NCBI GenBank assembly: GCA_029817715.1
Contig: JARUPY010000058.1
Location: forward strand, 1-64,000
Source of the DNA: Melastoma dodecandrum
Taxonomy: Eukaryota > Streptophyta > Magnoliopsida > Myrtales > Melastomataceae
DNA length: 64,000 nucleotides
Reading direction: 5' to 3'
In this document: one piece after another, positions 46,018 to 55,573 of the stretch
How positions within the stretch are numbered: the stretch's first letter is position 1
Layout of the letters: the number at the start of each line of letters is the position of its first letter
Translations under genes and position numbers: made by a program
The notes under the pieces: generated by a model
The model's input: only the letters and a program-made list of their open reading frames with translations
Told to the model about the DNA's origin: nothing
Databases searched by the model: none

Positions 46018-46869
46018 ATGACCATCCGCAATCCGATCGAATGGGGTGCCGAGACCGCCGTCGCGACGGCGCAGGTCGCCCGTACCGCGATCCTGGACGA
46101 GGATCGCGATACCAGGGTGAGCGAGCTCGCCGTCCGCCCGATCGCGTTCGCCGATCTGCGCGAGGTCCTCATTCAGGGCTGGCACGACTTCGCCGAGAAC
46201 CGCACCGACGTCGTCTTCCTGTGCATCATCTATCCGCTGGCGGGCCTGCTCATCTCGCGGCTCGCCTACAGCTCGAATTTCCTGCCGCTCGTGTTTCCGT
46301 TCGTTTCCGGCTTCGCGCTCGTCGGCCCGTTCGCCGCAGCCGGGATGTACGAGATGAGCCGTCGTCGCGAGCGCGGCGAGACGGCATCCTGGCGCAGCGC
46401 CTTCGGCGTGCTCGCCTCGCCGTCGATCGCCGCCATCATCAAGCTCGCGCTGGCGATGACCGTGCTGTTCGTCCTGTGGCTGGCGGCGGCGATGGGCATC
46501 TACCACCTGACGCTCGGGCCGGAGATGCCGGCCTCAGCCGGCGCCTTCGTGCACGACGTCTTCGGCACGCCGGCCGGGTTGGCGCTGATCCTCGTCGGCG
46601 GCGGGGTCGGCTTCCTGTTCGCGCTCGTCGCGCTCGCCGTGAGCGTCGTGTCGTTCCCGCTGCTCATCGACCACAAGGTCGGCATAGCGACGGCGGTGCG
46701 CACCTCGATCCAGGCGGTGACGCGGAACCCCGTGCCGATGCTCGCTTGGGGCTTTATTGTCGCCGCCGCGCTGGTGCTCGGCGCCATCCCGGCGCTGGTC
46801 GGGCTCATCGTAGTTATGCCGGTACTGGGGCATGCGACGTGGCATCTGTATCGGAAGGTCGTGGCGTAG
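46018..46869 (+). CDS. DUF2189 domain-containing membrane protein
   Basis: The 283-residue protein has about six membrane helices and belongs to the DUF2189 family of bacterial inner-membrane proteins of unknown role. Typical parts are VRPIAFADLREVLIQGWHDF before the first helix, FVSGFALVGPFAAAGMYEMS with the conserved G-P-x-x-A-x-G-x-Y-E, and VSFPLLIDHKVGIATAVRTS near the end. The ATG at 46018 has GAAGGGATC upstream. It is convergent with fpr, with 29 bases between the stops. Confidence 0.87.
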   Translation: MTIRNPIEWGAETAVATAQVARTAILDEDRDTRVSELAVRPIAFADLREVLIQGWHDFAENRTDVVFLCIIYPLAGLLISRLAYSSNFLPLVFPFVSGFALVGPFAAAGMYEMSRRRERGETASWRSAFGVLASPSIAAIIKLALAMTVLFVLWLAAAMGIYHLTLGPEMPASAGAFVHDVFGTPAGLALILVGGGVGFLFALVALAVSVVSFPLLIDHKVGIATAVRTSIQAVTRNPVPMLAWGFIVAAALVLGAIPALVGLIVVMPVLGHATWHLYRKVVA

Positions 46870-46898
46870 GCGCCGTCGCGCGCGAGCAGGGACAACGC

Positions 46899-47672
46899 CT
46901 ACTTGTCGACGAATGCCTTTTCGATGACGAAATGGCCCTGCTCGCCGTGATTGCCCTCGACGTAGCCGCGGGAGTCGAGCAGGCCACGGATGTCCGCCAG
47001 CATATGGGGGCTGCCGCAGAGCATGAAGCGATCGTCGGCCTTGCTCATCGGCGGCAGGCCGATGTCGGAGAACAGCTTGCCGCTCTCGATCGCTGGCGTG
47101 ATGCGCCCGTGGTTGCGGTAGGGCTCGCGTGTCACGGTCGGGTAATAAATCAGCTGATCGCGGACCATTTCGCCGATGAACTCGTCGTTGGGCAGGATCT
47201 CGGTGATGAATTCGCCATAAGCGAGGTCTTTGATGAAGCGCACGCCGTGTACGACGATGACCTTCTCGAAACGCTCGTAAGTCTCGGGGTCCTTGACCAG
47301 CGACAGGAACGGCGCCAGCCCGGTGCCGGTGCCGAGCAGGTAGAGGTGCTTGCCGGGGGCCAGATTGTCGAGGACGAGGGTTCCGGTCGGCTTGCGGCTG
47401 ATCATCACCGGGTCGCCCTCCTTCAGGTGCTGGAGGTGCGAGGTGAGCGGGCCGTTGGCTACCTTGATGCTGAAGAACTCGAGCTCTTCGGCGTAATGCG
47501 CGCTGGCGACGGAATAGGCGCGCAGGAGCGGCTTGCCGTCGACCGGGATGCCGATCATCGTGAACTCGCCGCTGCGGAAGCGGAACGACGGATCGCGCGT
47601 GGTGCGGAAGGAAAACAGGCTGTCCGTCCAGTGGTGGACGGAGGTGACGCGCTCTTCGAGAAACTTGCTCAT
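46899..47672 (-). CDS. fpr: Ferredoxin/flavodoxin--NADP+ reductase
   Basis: Fpr is an FAD enzyme that passes electrons between NADPH and ferredoxin or flavodoxin, used in Fe-S work and oxidative-stress defence. The 257-residue protein has the FAD-binding R-x-Y-S in LLRAYSVASAHYAEELEFFS, the FAD/NADP part ISRKPTGTLVL, and the nucleotide motif YLLGTGTGLAPFLSL. The C-terminal EQGHFVIEKAFVDK is typical of the bacterial subclass. The start is the ATG at 47672. A 12-bp palindrome (CCCTAGCTAGGG) lies 31 bases upstream. Confidence 0.93.
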   Translation of the reverse strand: MSKFLEERVTSVHHWTDSLFSFRTTRDPSFRFRSGEFTMIGIPVDGKPLLRAYSVASAHYAEELEFFSIKVANGPLTSHLQHLKEGDPVMISRKPTGTLVLDNLAPGKHLYLLGTGTGLAPFLSLVKDPETYERFEKVIVVHGVRFIKDLAYGEFITEILPNDEFIGEMVRDQLIYYPTVTREPYRNHGRITPAIESGKLFSDIGLPPMSKADDRFMLCGSPHMLADIRGLLDSRGYVEGNHGEQGHFVIEKAFVDK

Positions 47673-48022
47673 GGAACCTTGGGCTTAGTGGTCGGTCTTT
47701 GGTCCCTAGCTAGGGCGATTTCGCGCCGCACGCAATCCGCGTGCGACGCACATTGGGCGAGCGCCGGCAGCCGTTTCGAGAGGCTCCAAGCTTTAGGGCC
47801 TTTAGGTGCCTCGCGATGAGATTTTACTTTCGCGAGATTGTGGTCGTGTAGACCATTATTTGTGCGCCATGCCGAAATACGAGAAATCAGCCTTCCGCGC
47901 CGATTTGCCATTCAAAGCCCTCTTCGGCAATTGGCGTCACGCCGGTGCTCGCCATCGCCTTTCGCCCGAGCCACGCGTGTGCCAAGAGGAGCATGCCGAG
48001 CCCCGAGAGATTCTCGCCCTCC
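47673..48022. other. Divergent intergenic region fpr / serS
   Basis: The region holds the palindrome CCCTAGCTAGGG at 47704-47715, close to the fpr start, which may be a regulator site. Short open frames (for example 47887-47994 on the minus strand) have coding-like composition, but I see no ribosome-binding site or family. The serS promoter should be in the second half. Confidence 0.4.
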
Positions 48023-49328
<1,306 letters not shown>

Positions 49329-49351
49329 GCTTCGGTGCGAAAGGACTGCAT

Positions 49352-49567
49352 ATGACCCGCGGCGACGAGGTCTCTCCTCCTTCTGATCGGCAATCGCTGA
49401 TCGGAACGTGGCGTCGCTTCGGCGTCGTCGGGCCGGTCTACGAGGTGCTGGCCTTCGACCATCATCTCGGCAATGGGGATTGGATGATGAAAATCCGCGT
49501 CCTCGAGAGCGGAGAGGAAACGGGATACAAGCTCACCCATCTCCTGGCCGATCCGCCAGAGACCTGA
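49352..49567 (+). CDS. DUF5397-family small protein (probable antitoxin partner)
   Basis: The 71-residue protein looks like a DUF5397 member: IGTWRRFGVVGPVYEVLAF, then WMMKIRVLESGEETGYKLTH and a short acidic tail. Its stop codon overlaps the start of a VapD-type gene (TGATG), and this pair is common in alphaproteobacteria. By position and size it is likely to be the antitoxin, but its way of acting is not established and no DNA-binding motif is evident. It starts at an ATG at 49352, 21 bases after the serS stop. Confidence 0.72.
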   Translation: MTRGDEVSPPSDRQSLIGTWRRFGVVGPVYEVLAFDHHLGNGDWMMKIRVLESGEETGYKLTHLLADPPET

Positions 49568-49845
49568 TGTTCGCCATCGCCTTCGACCTCGTCGTTGCCG
49601 AGACGAACCGCCGGCATCCCAAGAGCGTGTCGCAGGCGTACGCCGACATCGGCGCACAACTCGGCGAGTTTGGGTTCGCCCGCGTCCAGGGAAGCCTCTA
49701 CATCAGCGGTTCTGAGGACCTGGCCAACCTCTTCGCGGCGATCATGGCGCTCAAGGCTCTTCCTTGGCTGCCGCCATCCGTGCGCGACATCCGGGCTTTC
49801 CGCGTCGCGCAATGGTCCGACTTCACCAAGTTGGTCAAAACCTGA
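49567..49845 (+). CDS. VapD-family (Cas2-like) protein, probable ribonuclease toxin
   Basis: The 92-residue protein matches the virulence-associated protein D family, which has a ferredoxin-like, Cas2-related fold; the Helicobacter pylori member is a ribonuclease. It begins MFAIAFDLVV, with the acidic residue at the end of strand 1, and continues QAYADIGAQLGEFGFARVQG and SLYISGSEDLANLFAAIMAL, ending ALPWLPPSVRDIRAFRVAQW. It overlaps the DUF5397 gene by one base, so the two are translationally coupled. The gene is intact. Confidence 0.82.
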   Translation: MFAIAFDLVVAETNRRHPKSVSQAYADIGAQLGEFGFARVQGSLYISGSEDLANLFAAIMALKALPWLPPSVRDIRAFRVAQWSDFTKLVKT

Positions 49846-49867
49846 TCTGGGCGAGAAACGAAACGCA

Positions 49868-50650
49868 ATGCGCATCCTCCTCACCAACGACGACGGCATC
49901 CATGCACGAGGCCTCGACGTGCTGGAGCGCATCGCCGGGCAGATCGGCGACGAGGTCGTCGTCGTCGCGCCGGAGACGGACCAGTCCGGCGTCGCCCATT
50001 CCCTGTCGCTCAACGATCCCCTGCGGCTGCGCGAGGTGTCGGAGGGCCGCTTCGCCGTCAAGGGCACGCCGACCGACTGCGTCATCATGGGGCTCAAGCA
50101 TATCCTTCACGACAAGCCGGTCGACCTGGTGCTGTCCGGCGTGAACCGCGGCCAGAACATCGCCGAGGACGTCACCTATTCGGGCACGATCGCCGGTGCC
50201 ATCGAGGGCACGATCCTCGGCATTCCGTCGATCGCGATGTCGCAGGCCTACGGACGCCATGCCTACGGCAACACCGGTGGCGGGCGCGAAGGCATCCGCT
50301 GGGATTGCGCGGAGGCACACGGGGCCGCCGTCATCCGCAAGGTCCTGGATGCCGGCTTCGAGCCCGACATCGTCGTCAACGTGAACTTCCCGCCGTGCCC
50401 GGCCGAGATGGTGACCGGCGTCGCCGCCACCATGCAGGGCCGGCGCGACGCGCAGATCGTGCGCATCGACCCGCGCACCGATGCGCGCGGCCACCCCTAC
50501 TACTGGATCGCTTTCGGCCGGCAGAGCTACGAGGTCGGCGCGGGCACCGACCTCGAGGCACTGAAGGCCAACCGCATCTCCGTGACACCGCTGAAGCTCG
50601 ACCTGACCGACGAACCGACGGTGACGCGCTTTGCCCAAGCGTTCAGTTGA
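49868..50650 (+). CDS. surE: 5'/3'-nucleotidase SurE
   Basis: SurE is a metal-dependent nucleoside monophosphatase that helps stationary-phase survival. The 260-residue protein starts MRILLTNDDGIHARGLDVLE, with the metal-binding Asp8-Asp9, and has VVAPETDQSGVAHSLSL and LVLSGVNRGQNIAEDVTYSG, the conserved substrate-site loops. The C-terminal PLKLDLTDEPTV is standard. It overlaps the start of pcm by 20 bases; surE-pcm is a conserved pair. It lies 22 bases after the VapD gene on the same strand. Confidence 0.95.
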   Translation: MRILLTNDDGIHARGLDVLERIAGQIGDEVVVVAPETDQSGVAHSLSLNDPLRLREVSEGRFAVKGTPTDCVIMGLKHILHDKPVDLVLSGVNRGQNIAEDVTYSGTIAGAIEGTILGIPSIAMSQAYGRHAYGNTGGGREGIRWDCAEAHGAAVIRKVLDAGFEPDIVVNVNFPPCPAEMVTGVAATMQGRRDAQIVRIDPRTDARGHPYYWIAFGRQSYEVGAGTDLEALKANRISVTPLKLDLTDEPTVTRFAQAFS

Positions 50651-51362
50651 CGTGCGATCAGTTGATTTGCCTTCGGCTGATCCCGCGCTCGGCGCGCCGC
50701 GCGATCCAGATCTCCCGGCCGAGCAGGCGGAGGCCAAGGCGGCCTTCCACCTTCGCATGCGCGCCCGCGGCATCCAGGATCTGCGCGTGCTTCGCGCCTT
50801 CGAGCTGGTGCCGCGTCAAACCTTCGTGCCGCACCGTTATCTCGATCTCGCCGCGCGCGATCTCGCCCTTCCGATCGGCTGCGGGCAGACGCTCGACGAG
50901 CCCTGGCTGATCGCCCGGATGATCGAAGCGCTCGCCGTCGAGCGCACGCACCGCGTGCTGGAGATCGGCGCGGGCACAGGCTACGCGACGGCGATTCTCG
51001 CCCAGCTCGCCGAGAACGTCATCGCGCTCGAGCGCTACCAGAGCCTGGCGATCGCCGCGCAGGCGCGCCTCGCCGCGCTCGGCATCGACAATGCCGCCAT
51101 CGTCTGGGGCGACGGGCTTGCCGTGCCGCCTTCGGTCGAGACATTCGACCGGGTCATCGCGCATGGGATGGTGGAAGGGCCGCTGGTGGCGCTTGCGCAG
51201 CATCTCGCCCCCGATGGCATCCTCGTCTGCGCGCGTACCGCGGAAGACGGGACGCAGCGTATTGTCCGCATCCGCAAGGGCCCCGACGAGGCGTTGGTCG
51301 AGTCGGCGGTATGCCCAAGCTGCCTACAGGCGATCGTCCCCGGGCTCGCGGCGACCCTCTGA
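50631..51362 (+). CDS. pcm: Protein-L-isoaspartate O-methyltransferase
   Basis: Pcm methylates isoaspartyl residues in aged proteins with S-adenosylmethionine so that they can revert to aspartate. The 243-residue product has RFVPHRYLDLA-like opening (PRQTFVPHRYLDLA), LALPIGCGQTLDEPWLIARM with the substrate-binding G-x-G-Q-T, and the SAM motif VLEIGAGTGYATAILAQLAE at about 110. Starts are TTG at 50631 (inside surE) or GTG at 50652; neither has a clear ribosome-binding site, so translation is probably coupled to surE. Confidence 0.9.
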   Translation: MPKRSVDVRSVDLPSADPALGAPRDPDLPAEQAEAKAAFHLRMRARGIQDLRVLRAFELVPRQTFVPHRYLDLAARDLALPIGCGQTLDEPWLIARMIEALAVERTHRVLEIGAGTGYATAILAQLAENVIALERYQSLAIAAQARLAALGIDNAAIVWGDGLAVPPSVETFDRVIAHGMVEGPLVALAQHLAPDGILVCARTAEDGTQRIVRIRKGPDEALVESAVCPSCLQAIVPGLAATL

Positions 51363-51429
51363 CCCTGTCCCTCGGCGAGGGTGGAGGACCGGGCGCGCCA
51401 CCCCACATGTGCCGGTGAAGGAGAGATTC

Positions 51430-52848
51430 ATGTCACCAGCACAGGCCCAACGTCAGCAGCTCGAGCAGGACAACGCGCCCGGCGCCGTCTCGCGCAATCC
51501 CGCGACCGGCGAGGTCTTCGCTCGCTATCCGTTCCACACCCCGCAGGAGGTCGAGGCGATCCTCGCCGCGGCGGAAGGTGCTTACCGCAAGTGGGCGGCG
51601 ACGCCGGTCGCCGAGCGCGCCAAAGTCATCGCCAAGCTGGCCGACGTCATCGAGAGCGAGAAGGACGCCTTCGCCTCGATCATCAGCCGCGAGATGGGCA
51701 AGACCATCAAGGAGGCGCACGCCGAGGTCGCCAAGAACTGCAAGATGATCCGCTATTACGCCGAGAACGGCCCGGCGATGATCGAGGACGAGCGCGCGCC
51801 CGTCGAGGAGAACGAGGTCTACATCTCCTACCTGCCGACCGGCGTCATTCTCGGCATCATGCCATGGAACTACCCGCTGTGGCAGGCGCTGCGCGCCGGC
51901 ATCCCGGTCACGCTCGGCGGCAACGGCTTCATCCTGAAGCATGCACCGAACTGCATGGGCCTCGCCTTCATGCTCGGCGAGGCGTGGGAGAAGGCCGGCG
52001 CGCCGAAGGGGCTCTACGGCATCCTCAACGTCGATACGGGTCCGATCGAGGGCATCATCCACGACAAGCGGATCACCGGCGTCTGCCTGACCGGCAGCCC
52101 ACGCGCCGGCGCCGCGGTCGCAGCGATCGCCGGCGCGGCGCTCAAGAAAAGCGTGCTCGAGCTCGGCGGCTCGGACGCCTTCGTCGTCCTGAAGGATGCA
52201 AACCTCGACAAGGCGGTCGAAGCGGCGATGACCTCGCGCTTCCTGACCTCGGGGCAGATCTGCATCGCGGCGAAGCGCATGATCGTCGAAGCGCCGATCG
52301 CCGAGGCTTTCACCGAAAAGCTGGTAGCCGCCGCCAAGAAGGTGACCACGGGGGATCCCAACGACGAGGCGACGACCTTCGGCCCCTTGGCCCGCGAGGA
52401 CCTACGCGACGAGCTGCACGACAAGGTCGAGCGCTCGGTGAAGGCCGGCGCCAAGGTGCTGCTCGGCGGCAAGCCGCGCGAGGGCAAGGGCGCCTTCTAC
52501 GAACCGACCGTGCTGACCGGCATCGAGCGGGGCATGGCCGCCTACGACGAGGAGACCTTCGGCCCGGTGGCGGCGATCGTCGTCGCGCGGGACGCCGGGC
52601 ACGCAGTCGAGCTCGCCAACGACAGCGAGTACGGGCTCGGCGGCGCTTTGTGGACCAACGATCTCGACAAGGCCAAGGCGATCGCCCGCCGGCTGGAGAC
52701 GGGCGGCGTCTTCGTCAACGGGTTCACCGCCTCCGACCCGCGCGTGCCGATCGGTGGCGTCAAGAAGAGCGGCTATGGCCGCGAGCTGTCGCACTTCGGC
52801 ATCAAGGAATTTTTGAACGCGCAGGTCGTCTGGGTTAAGAAGGTGTAG
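51430..52848 (+). CDS. NAD(P)-dependent succinate-semialdehyde dehydrogenase
   Basis: The 472-residue protein is an aldehyde dehydrogenase of the succinate-semialdehyde type, which oxidises the aldehyde formed from GABA to succinate. Catalytic residues are Glu244 (LELGGSDAF) and Cys278 (SGQICIAAKR); the cofactor loop is TGSPRAGAAVA and PWNYPLWQALRAG is the cosubstrate region. The C-terminal VKKSGYGRELSHFGIKEFLN is typical. The ATG at 51430 has GAAGGAGAG upstream. The exact substrate and the preference for NAD or NADP are inferred. Confidence 0.88.
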   Translation: MSPAQAQRQQLEQDNAPGAVSRNPATGEVFARYPFHTPQEVEAILAAAEGAYRKWAATPVAERAKVIAKLADVIESEKDAFASIISREMGKTIKEAHAEVAKNCKMIRYYAENGPAMIEDERAPVEENEVYISYLPTGVILGIMPWNYPLWQALRAGIPVTLGGNGFILKHAPNCMGLAFMLGEAWEKAGAPKGLYGILNVDTGPIEGIIHDKRITGVCLTGSPRAGAAVAAIAGAALKKSVLELGGSDAFVVLKDANLDKAVEAAMTSRFLTSGQICIAAKRMIVEAPIAEAFTEKLVAAAKKVTTGDPNDEATTFGPLAREDLRDELHDKVERSVKAGAKVLLGGKPREGKGAFYEPTVLTGIERGMAAYDEETFGPVAAIVVARDAGHAVELANDSEYGLGGALWTNDLDKAKAIARRLETGGVFVNGFTASDPRVPIGGVKKSGYGRELSHFGIKEFLNAQVVWVKKV

Positions 52849-53006
52849 CGCAGCTTCCATGAGGATCGGCGTGAGCCTGCCGGTCGCCGGGTGCAGGCTT
52901 GCGCCTCCGGCGCCCGGATGAGGGTCGTCTCCTCAAGGAGGGATGCGGCGCCGCCTCGACAAGCTTTCTACTAGAAGGTAGGTTCGTTTCGGAGCCGAGG
53001 GGGATC

Positions 53007-53834
53007 ATGCCGATGGGTACCGCCAAGCGTTTGCTGATCCTCGCTGCCATCGCGGCCGCCGGTCCGGCCGCGGCCGCGCAGTGGAGCACGCCGGAGAGCC
53101 GGGCACGTTGGGAGACGTTGAGCCAGGCCGTCTACGGGGCGGATGCATCGCACCTCCAGCCGGCCGGCCCGCATGTCACGATCGAGGCACCAGAGGTTGC
53201 GCAAGATGCCGCGCTCGTGCCGGTGACGCTCAGAACCGAGCCGGACATCCACGCTACAGCGCTCGACCTGATCATCGACAACAACCCGTCCCCGGTCGCC
53301 GCCAAAGTCGTGTTCGGGCCGGCAGGTGATCCCAGGCAGATGAAGCTTCGCGTCCGCATCAATGCGTACACCAACATGCATGCGGTGGCGCACGCCTCGG
53401 ACGGCCGGCTGCTGCGCAGCGGCGCTTTCGTTCAGGGCTCCGGCGGCTGCTCCGCGCCGATGGGCACGAGCGTCGCGGATGTCTCGGCCAACATGGGCGA
53501 GATGCGCATGCGCTTCGGCACCGACGCCGCGCTGGGCGACGCTCCGCTGGCGACCCTCATGATCCGCCATCCGAACTTCAACGGGATGCAGAGCGATCCG
53601 ACGACGAACGCTCTGACGCCTGCGCGCTATATCAACTCGATCGCGGTCTCCGAGGGCGACACCTCCGTCTTCACGATGAGGACCGACATATCGCTGGCGA
53701 CGAACCCGGTGATCGAGTTCCTCTACAAGCGCGACGAAGGCAAACCTTTCAAGGTGACAATGGTCGACTCGAGCGGCGCCACCTGGACGCGGGAGTTCTA
53801 TCCGCCGCCGATGGGCCAGCACGCCGAGCGCTAG
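53007..53834 (+). CDS. Quinoprotein dehydrogenase-associated SoxYZ-like carrier protein
   Basis: The 275-residue protein has a signal peptide (LLILAAIAAAGPAAAA) and two beta-rich domains like SoxY and SoxZ. The first has HVTIEAPEVAQDAALVPVTL and LIIDNNPSPVAAKVVFGPAG. FVQGSGGCSAPMG contains a cysteine where SoxY carries its swinging arm, but not at the C-terminus. The second has TLMIRHPNFNGMQSDPTTN, the SoxZ-like part. Fusions of this kind occur in methylotrophs beside PQQ-dependent dehydrogenases. None is near here, so its partner is unknown. The ATG at 53007 has GAGGGGG upstream. Confidence 0.82.
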   Translation: MPMGTAKRLLILAAIAAAGPAAAAQWSTPESRARWETLSQAVYGADASHLQPAGPHVTIEAPEVAQDAALVPVTLRTEPDIHATALDLIIDNNPSPVAAKVVFGPAGDPRQMKLRVRINAYTNMHAVAHASDGRLLRSGAFVQGSGGCSAPMGTSVADVSANMGEMRMRFGTDAALGDAPLATLMIRHPNFNGMQSDPTTNALTPARYINSIAVSEGDTSVFTMRTDISLATNPVIEFLYKRDEGKPFKVTMVDSSGATWTREFYPPPMGQHAER

Positions 53835-54874
53835 GCGTCGACACCGAACCGATAGACGATCGCCGCGGCAAACCGCTCGCCGGGGCGCAGGATCGTCGAG
53901 GGGAAGGACGGCTGGTTGGGCGCATCGGGAAAGGCCTGCGCCTCCAGCGCCAGGCCCGCGGTCTGCCGGTAGGTGCCGCTGTGGCCGATCAGCGAGCCGT
54001 CGAGGCTGTTGCCGGTGTAGACCTGCAACCCGGCGCAATCCGTCTCGAGCTCAAGCGTGCGCCCACTCGCCGGGTGCACCACGCGCGCTGCTTGACGCGT
54101 GGTGCCCGCCGCGCCGTCGATCACGAAGCAATGGTCGTAGCCGCGCGCGACGAGGAGCTGCGCGTCATGGCGGCGGATGCGCGTGCCGATCTCGACCGGG
54201 GCACGGAAGTCGAACGGCGTGCCCTCGACGGGGCGCAGCTCGCCCAGCGGGATCTGCTTGCCGTCGGTCGGCAGGAAGCGCGAGGCCATGACCTGCAGCC
54301 GATGATCGTTGACGTCGAGCGCGCGGGCCCCGGCCAGGTTGAAGTACGGATGCGCGCTCATGTTGATCGGCGTCGGCTTCGTAGTCGTGGCCTCCAAGGC
54401 GAGGCGCAAGGTCGCCTCGTTCAACGTGTAGGTCGCTTGCGCGTGCATCTCGCCCGGGAAGCCCTGGTCGCCGTCGGCGCTCTCGAGCGTGAAGGTGACG
54501 GACGTCGCGGTTCGCTCTGCGAGGGTCCAGAAGCGCTTGGCGAAGGCCTGCTTGCCGCCGTGCAGGGTGTTCTCCCCGTCGTTTACCGAGAGCTGGAAGG
54601 TCTCGCCGTCGAGCGTGAAGCGGCCCTTGGCTATGCGATTGGCGAAGCGGCCGAGAACGGCGCCGAACGATCCCGCCCGGAGGATCATGTCGGCGCGCTC
54701 GAAGCCGAGCAGCACGTGATCGAGCCGGCCGTCGCGATCCGGCGCCTCGATCGACAGCATTCGCGCGCCGTAATTGGTGAGGCCGACACGCAGCCTGTCG
54801 TCGCCGAGGCGCAACAAACCGACCTGCGTGCCGTCGGGCGCCTCGCCGAGGATCGCGTCGTAGGATTGCGTCAT
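53831..54874 (-). CDS. galM: Galactose mutarotase (aldose 1-epimerase)
   Basis: The enzyme interconverts the alpha and beta anomers of galactose and glucose. The 347-residue protein has NRIAKGRFTLDGETFQLSVN, NDGENTLHGG with the conserved N-x-x-x-x-L-H-G-G, and INMSAHPYFNLAG with the catalytic His (S-x-H-x-Y-F-N-L). The catalytic glutamate is in FPSTILRPGERF. I prefer the ATG at 54874 (MTQSYDAIL), since a start at 54919 lies before any family similarity. It is convergent with the SoxYZ-like gene, overlapping it by four bases. Confidence 0.92.
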   Translation of the reverse strand: MTQSYDAILGEAPDGTQVGLLRLGDDRLRVGLTNYGARMLSIEAPDRDGRLDHVLLGFERADMILRAGSFGAVLGRFANRIAKGRFTLDGETFQLSVNDGENTLHGGKQAFAKRFWTLAERTATSVTFTLESADGDQGFPGEMHAQATYTLNEATLRLALEATTTKPTPINMSAHPYFNLAGARALDVNDHRLQVMASRFLPTDGKQIPLGELRPVEGTPFDFRAPVEIGTRIRRHDAQLLVARGYDHCFVIDGAAGTTRQAARVVHPASGRTLELETDCAGLQVYTGNSLDGSLIGHSGTYRQTAGLALEAQAFPDAPNQPSFPSTILRPGERFAAAIVYRFGVDA

Positions 54875-55035
54875 CGTCAGCCTCGGCCGGTGGATGGTTG
54901 GACCTCGTCCTATAGCCACCTATCGCGGTGACGGCGGCAGTCCAGCGCGTTGACCACGTGAACGCCAATTTAAGACGAGTAAGCGGAACTGTGGCGCCAT
55001 GCCTCTCGTTCGCCCAGCAAGGGTTGGAGGACGTT

Positions 55036-55518
55036 ATGAAAATCAAGAGCTTGACGACCGTTGCCGCGCTCGCTGCCGCTGTGGCGCTTACGACCGCGGC
55101 GCCTTCGTACGCCGCGTCGCGGCATGGCGCGCATGCGCGGTCGGCTGCGAAAGGCTACAGTGGCGCGGTTCGGTTCGGCACCCGCGGCACGGCTCAGCGT
55201 TCCGGCTATCAGGCGCTCGTCAGCGACGGGCCGGGCAGCGGCTACGGCTTCCACCACCTACCGTATCCGATGCATGTCGCGGCGGTACGCGGGCGCCAGC
55301 GCCAGGCCGACGCCACGCATCAGGCGGTGTTCGACGACGCGCTGACCTACGGCGGCTATTACGGGTTCTACGGCGACAGCGTCTACGGCGCCGGCCGTCG
55401 CGCGACCTACGGCGTGTTCAGCGGCGCCGACGGGTATGGCTCACCGTACTTCGCAGGCTACTACGGTCCTGGCGACGGCGCCGATTACGGTCCGTTCGGC
55501 CACGCCTACGCGGACTGA
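55036..55518 (+). CDS. Secreted Gly/Tyr-rich protein
   Basis: The 160-residue protein has a signal peptide (SLTTVAALAAAVALTTAAPS) and a mature part that becomes Gly/Tyr-rich: TYGGYYGFYGDSVYGAG and DGYGSPYFAGYYGPGDGADY. Such low-complexity exported proteins are common in Rhizobiales and may be cell-surface or envelope-associated. I know no family. GGAGG is placed well before the ATG at 55036. The composition is normal for the region, so it is not obviously foreign. It is convergent with the patatin gene. Confidence 0.7.
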   Translation: MKIKSLTTVAALAAAVALTTAAPSYAASRHGAHARSAAKGYSGAVRFGTRGTAQRSGYQALVSDGPGSGYGFHHLPYPMHVAAVRGRQRQADATHQAVFDDALTYGGYYGFYGDSVYGAGRRATYGVFSGADGYGSPYFAGYYGPGDGADYGPFGHAYAD

Positions 55519-55573
55519 GGCGAAGGAAGAGCGGCGCCTCGCCGCCGCTCGTCCGCTCCAGCGTGCCCTTCCG

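Noticed and set aside
47887..47994. Possible 35-residue gene on the minus strand between fpr and serS
   Set aside because: The composition looks coding-like, but there is no ribosome-binding site, no membrane helix or known motif, and the upstream frame continues as antisense of serS.
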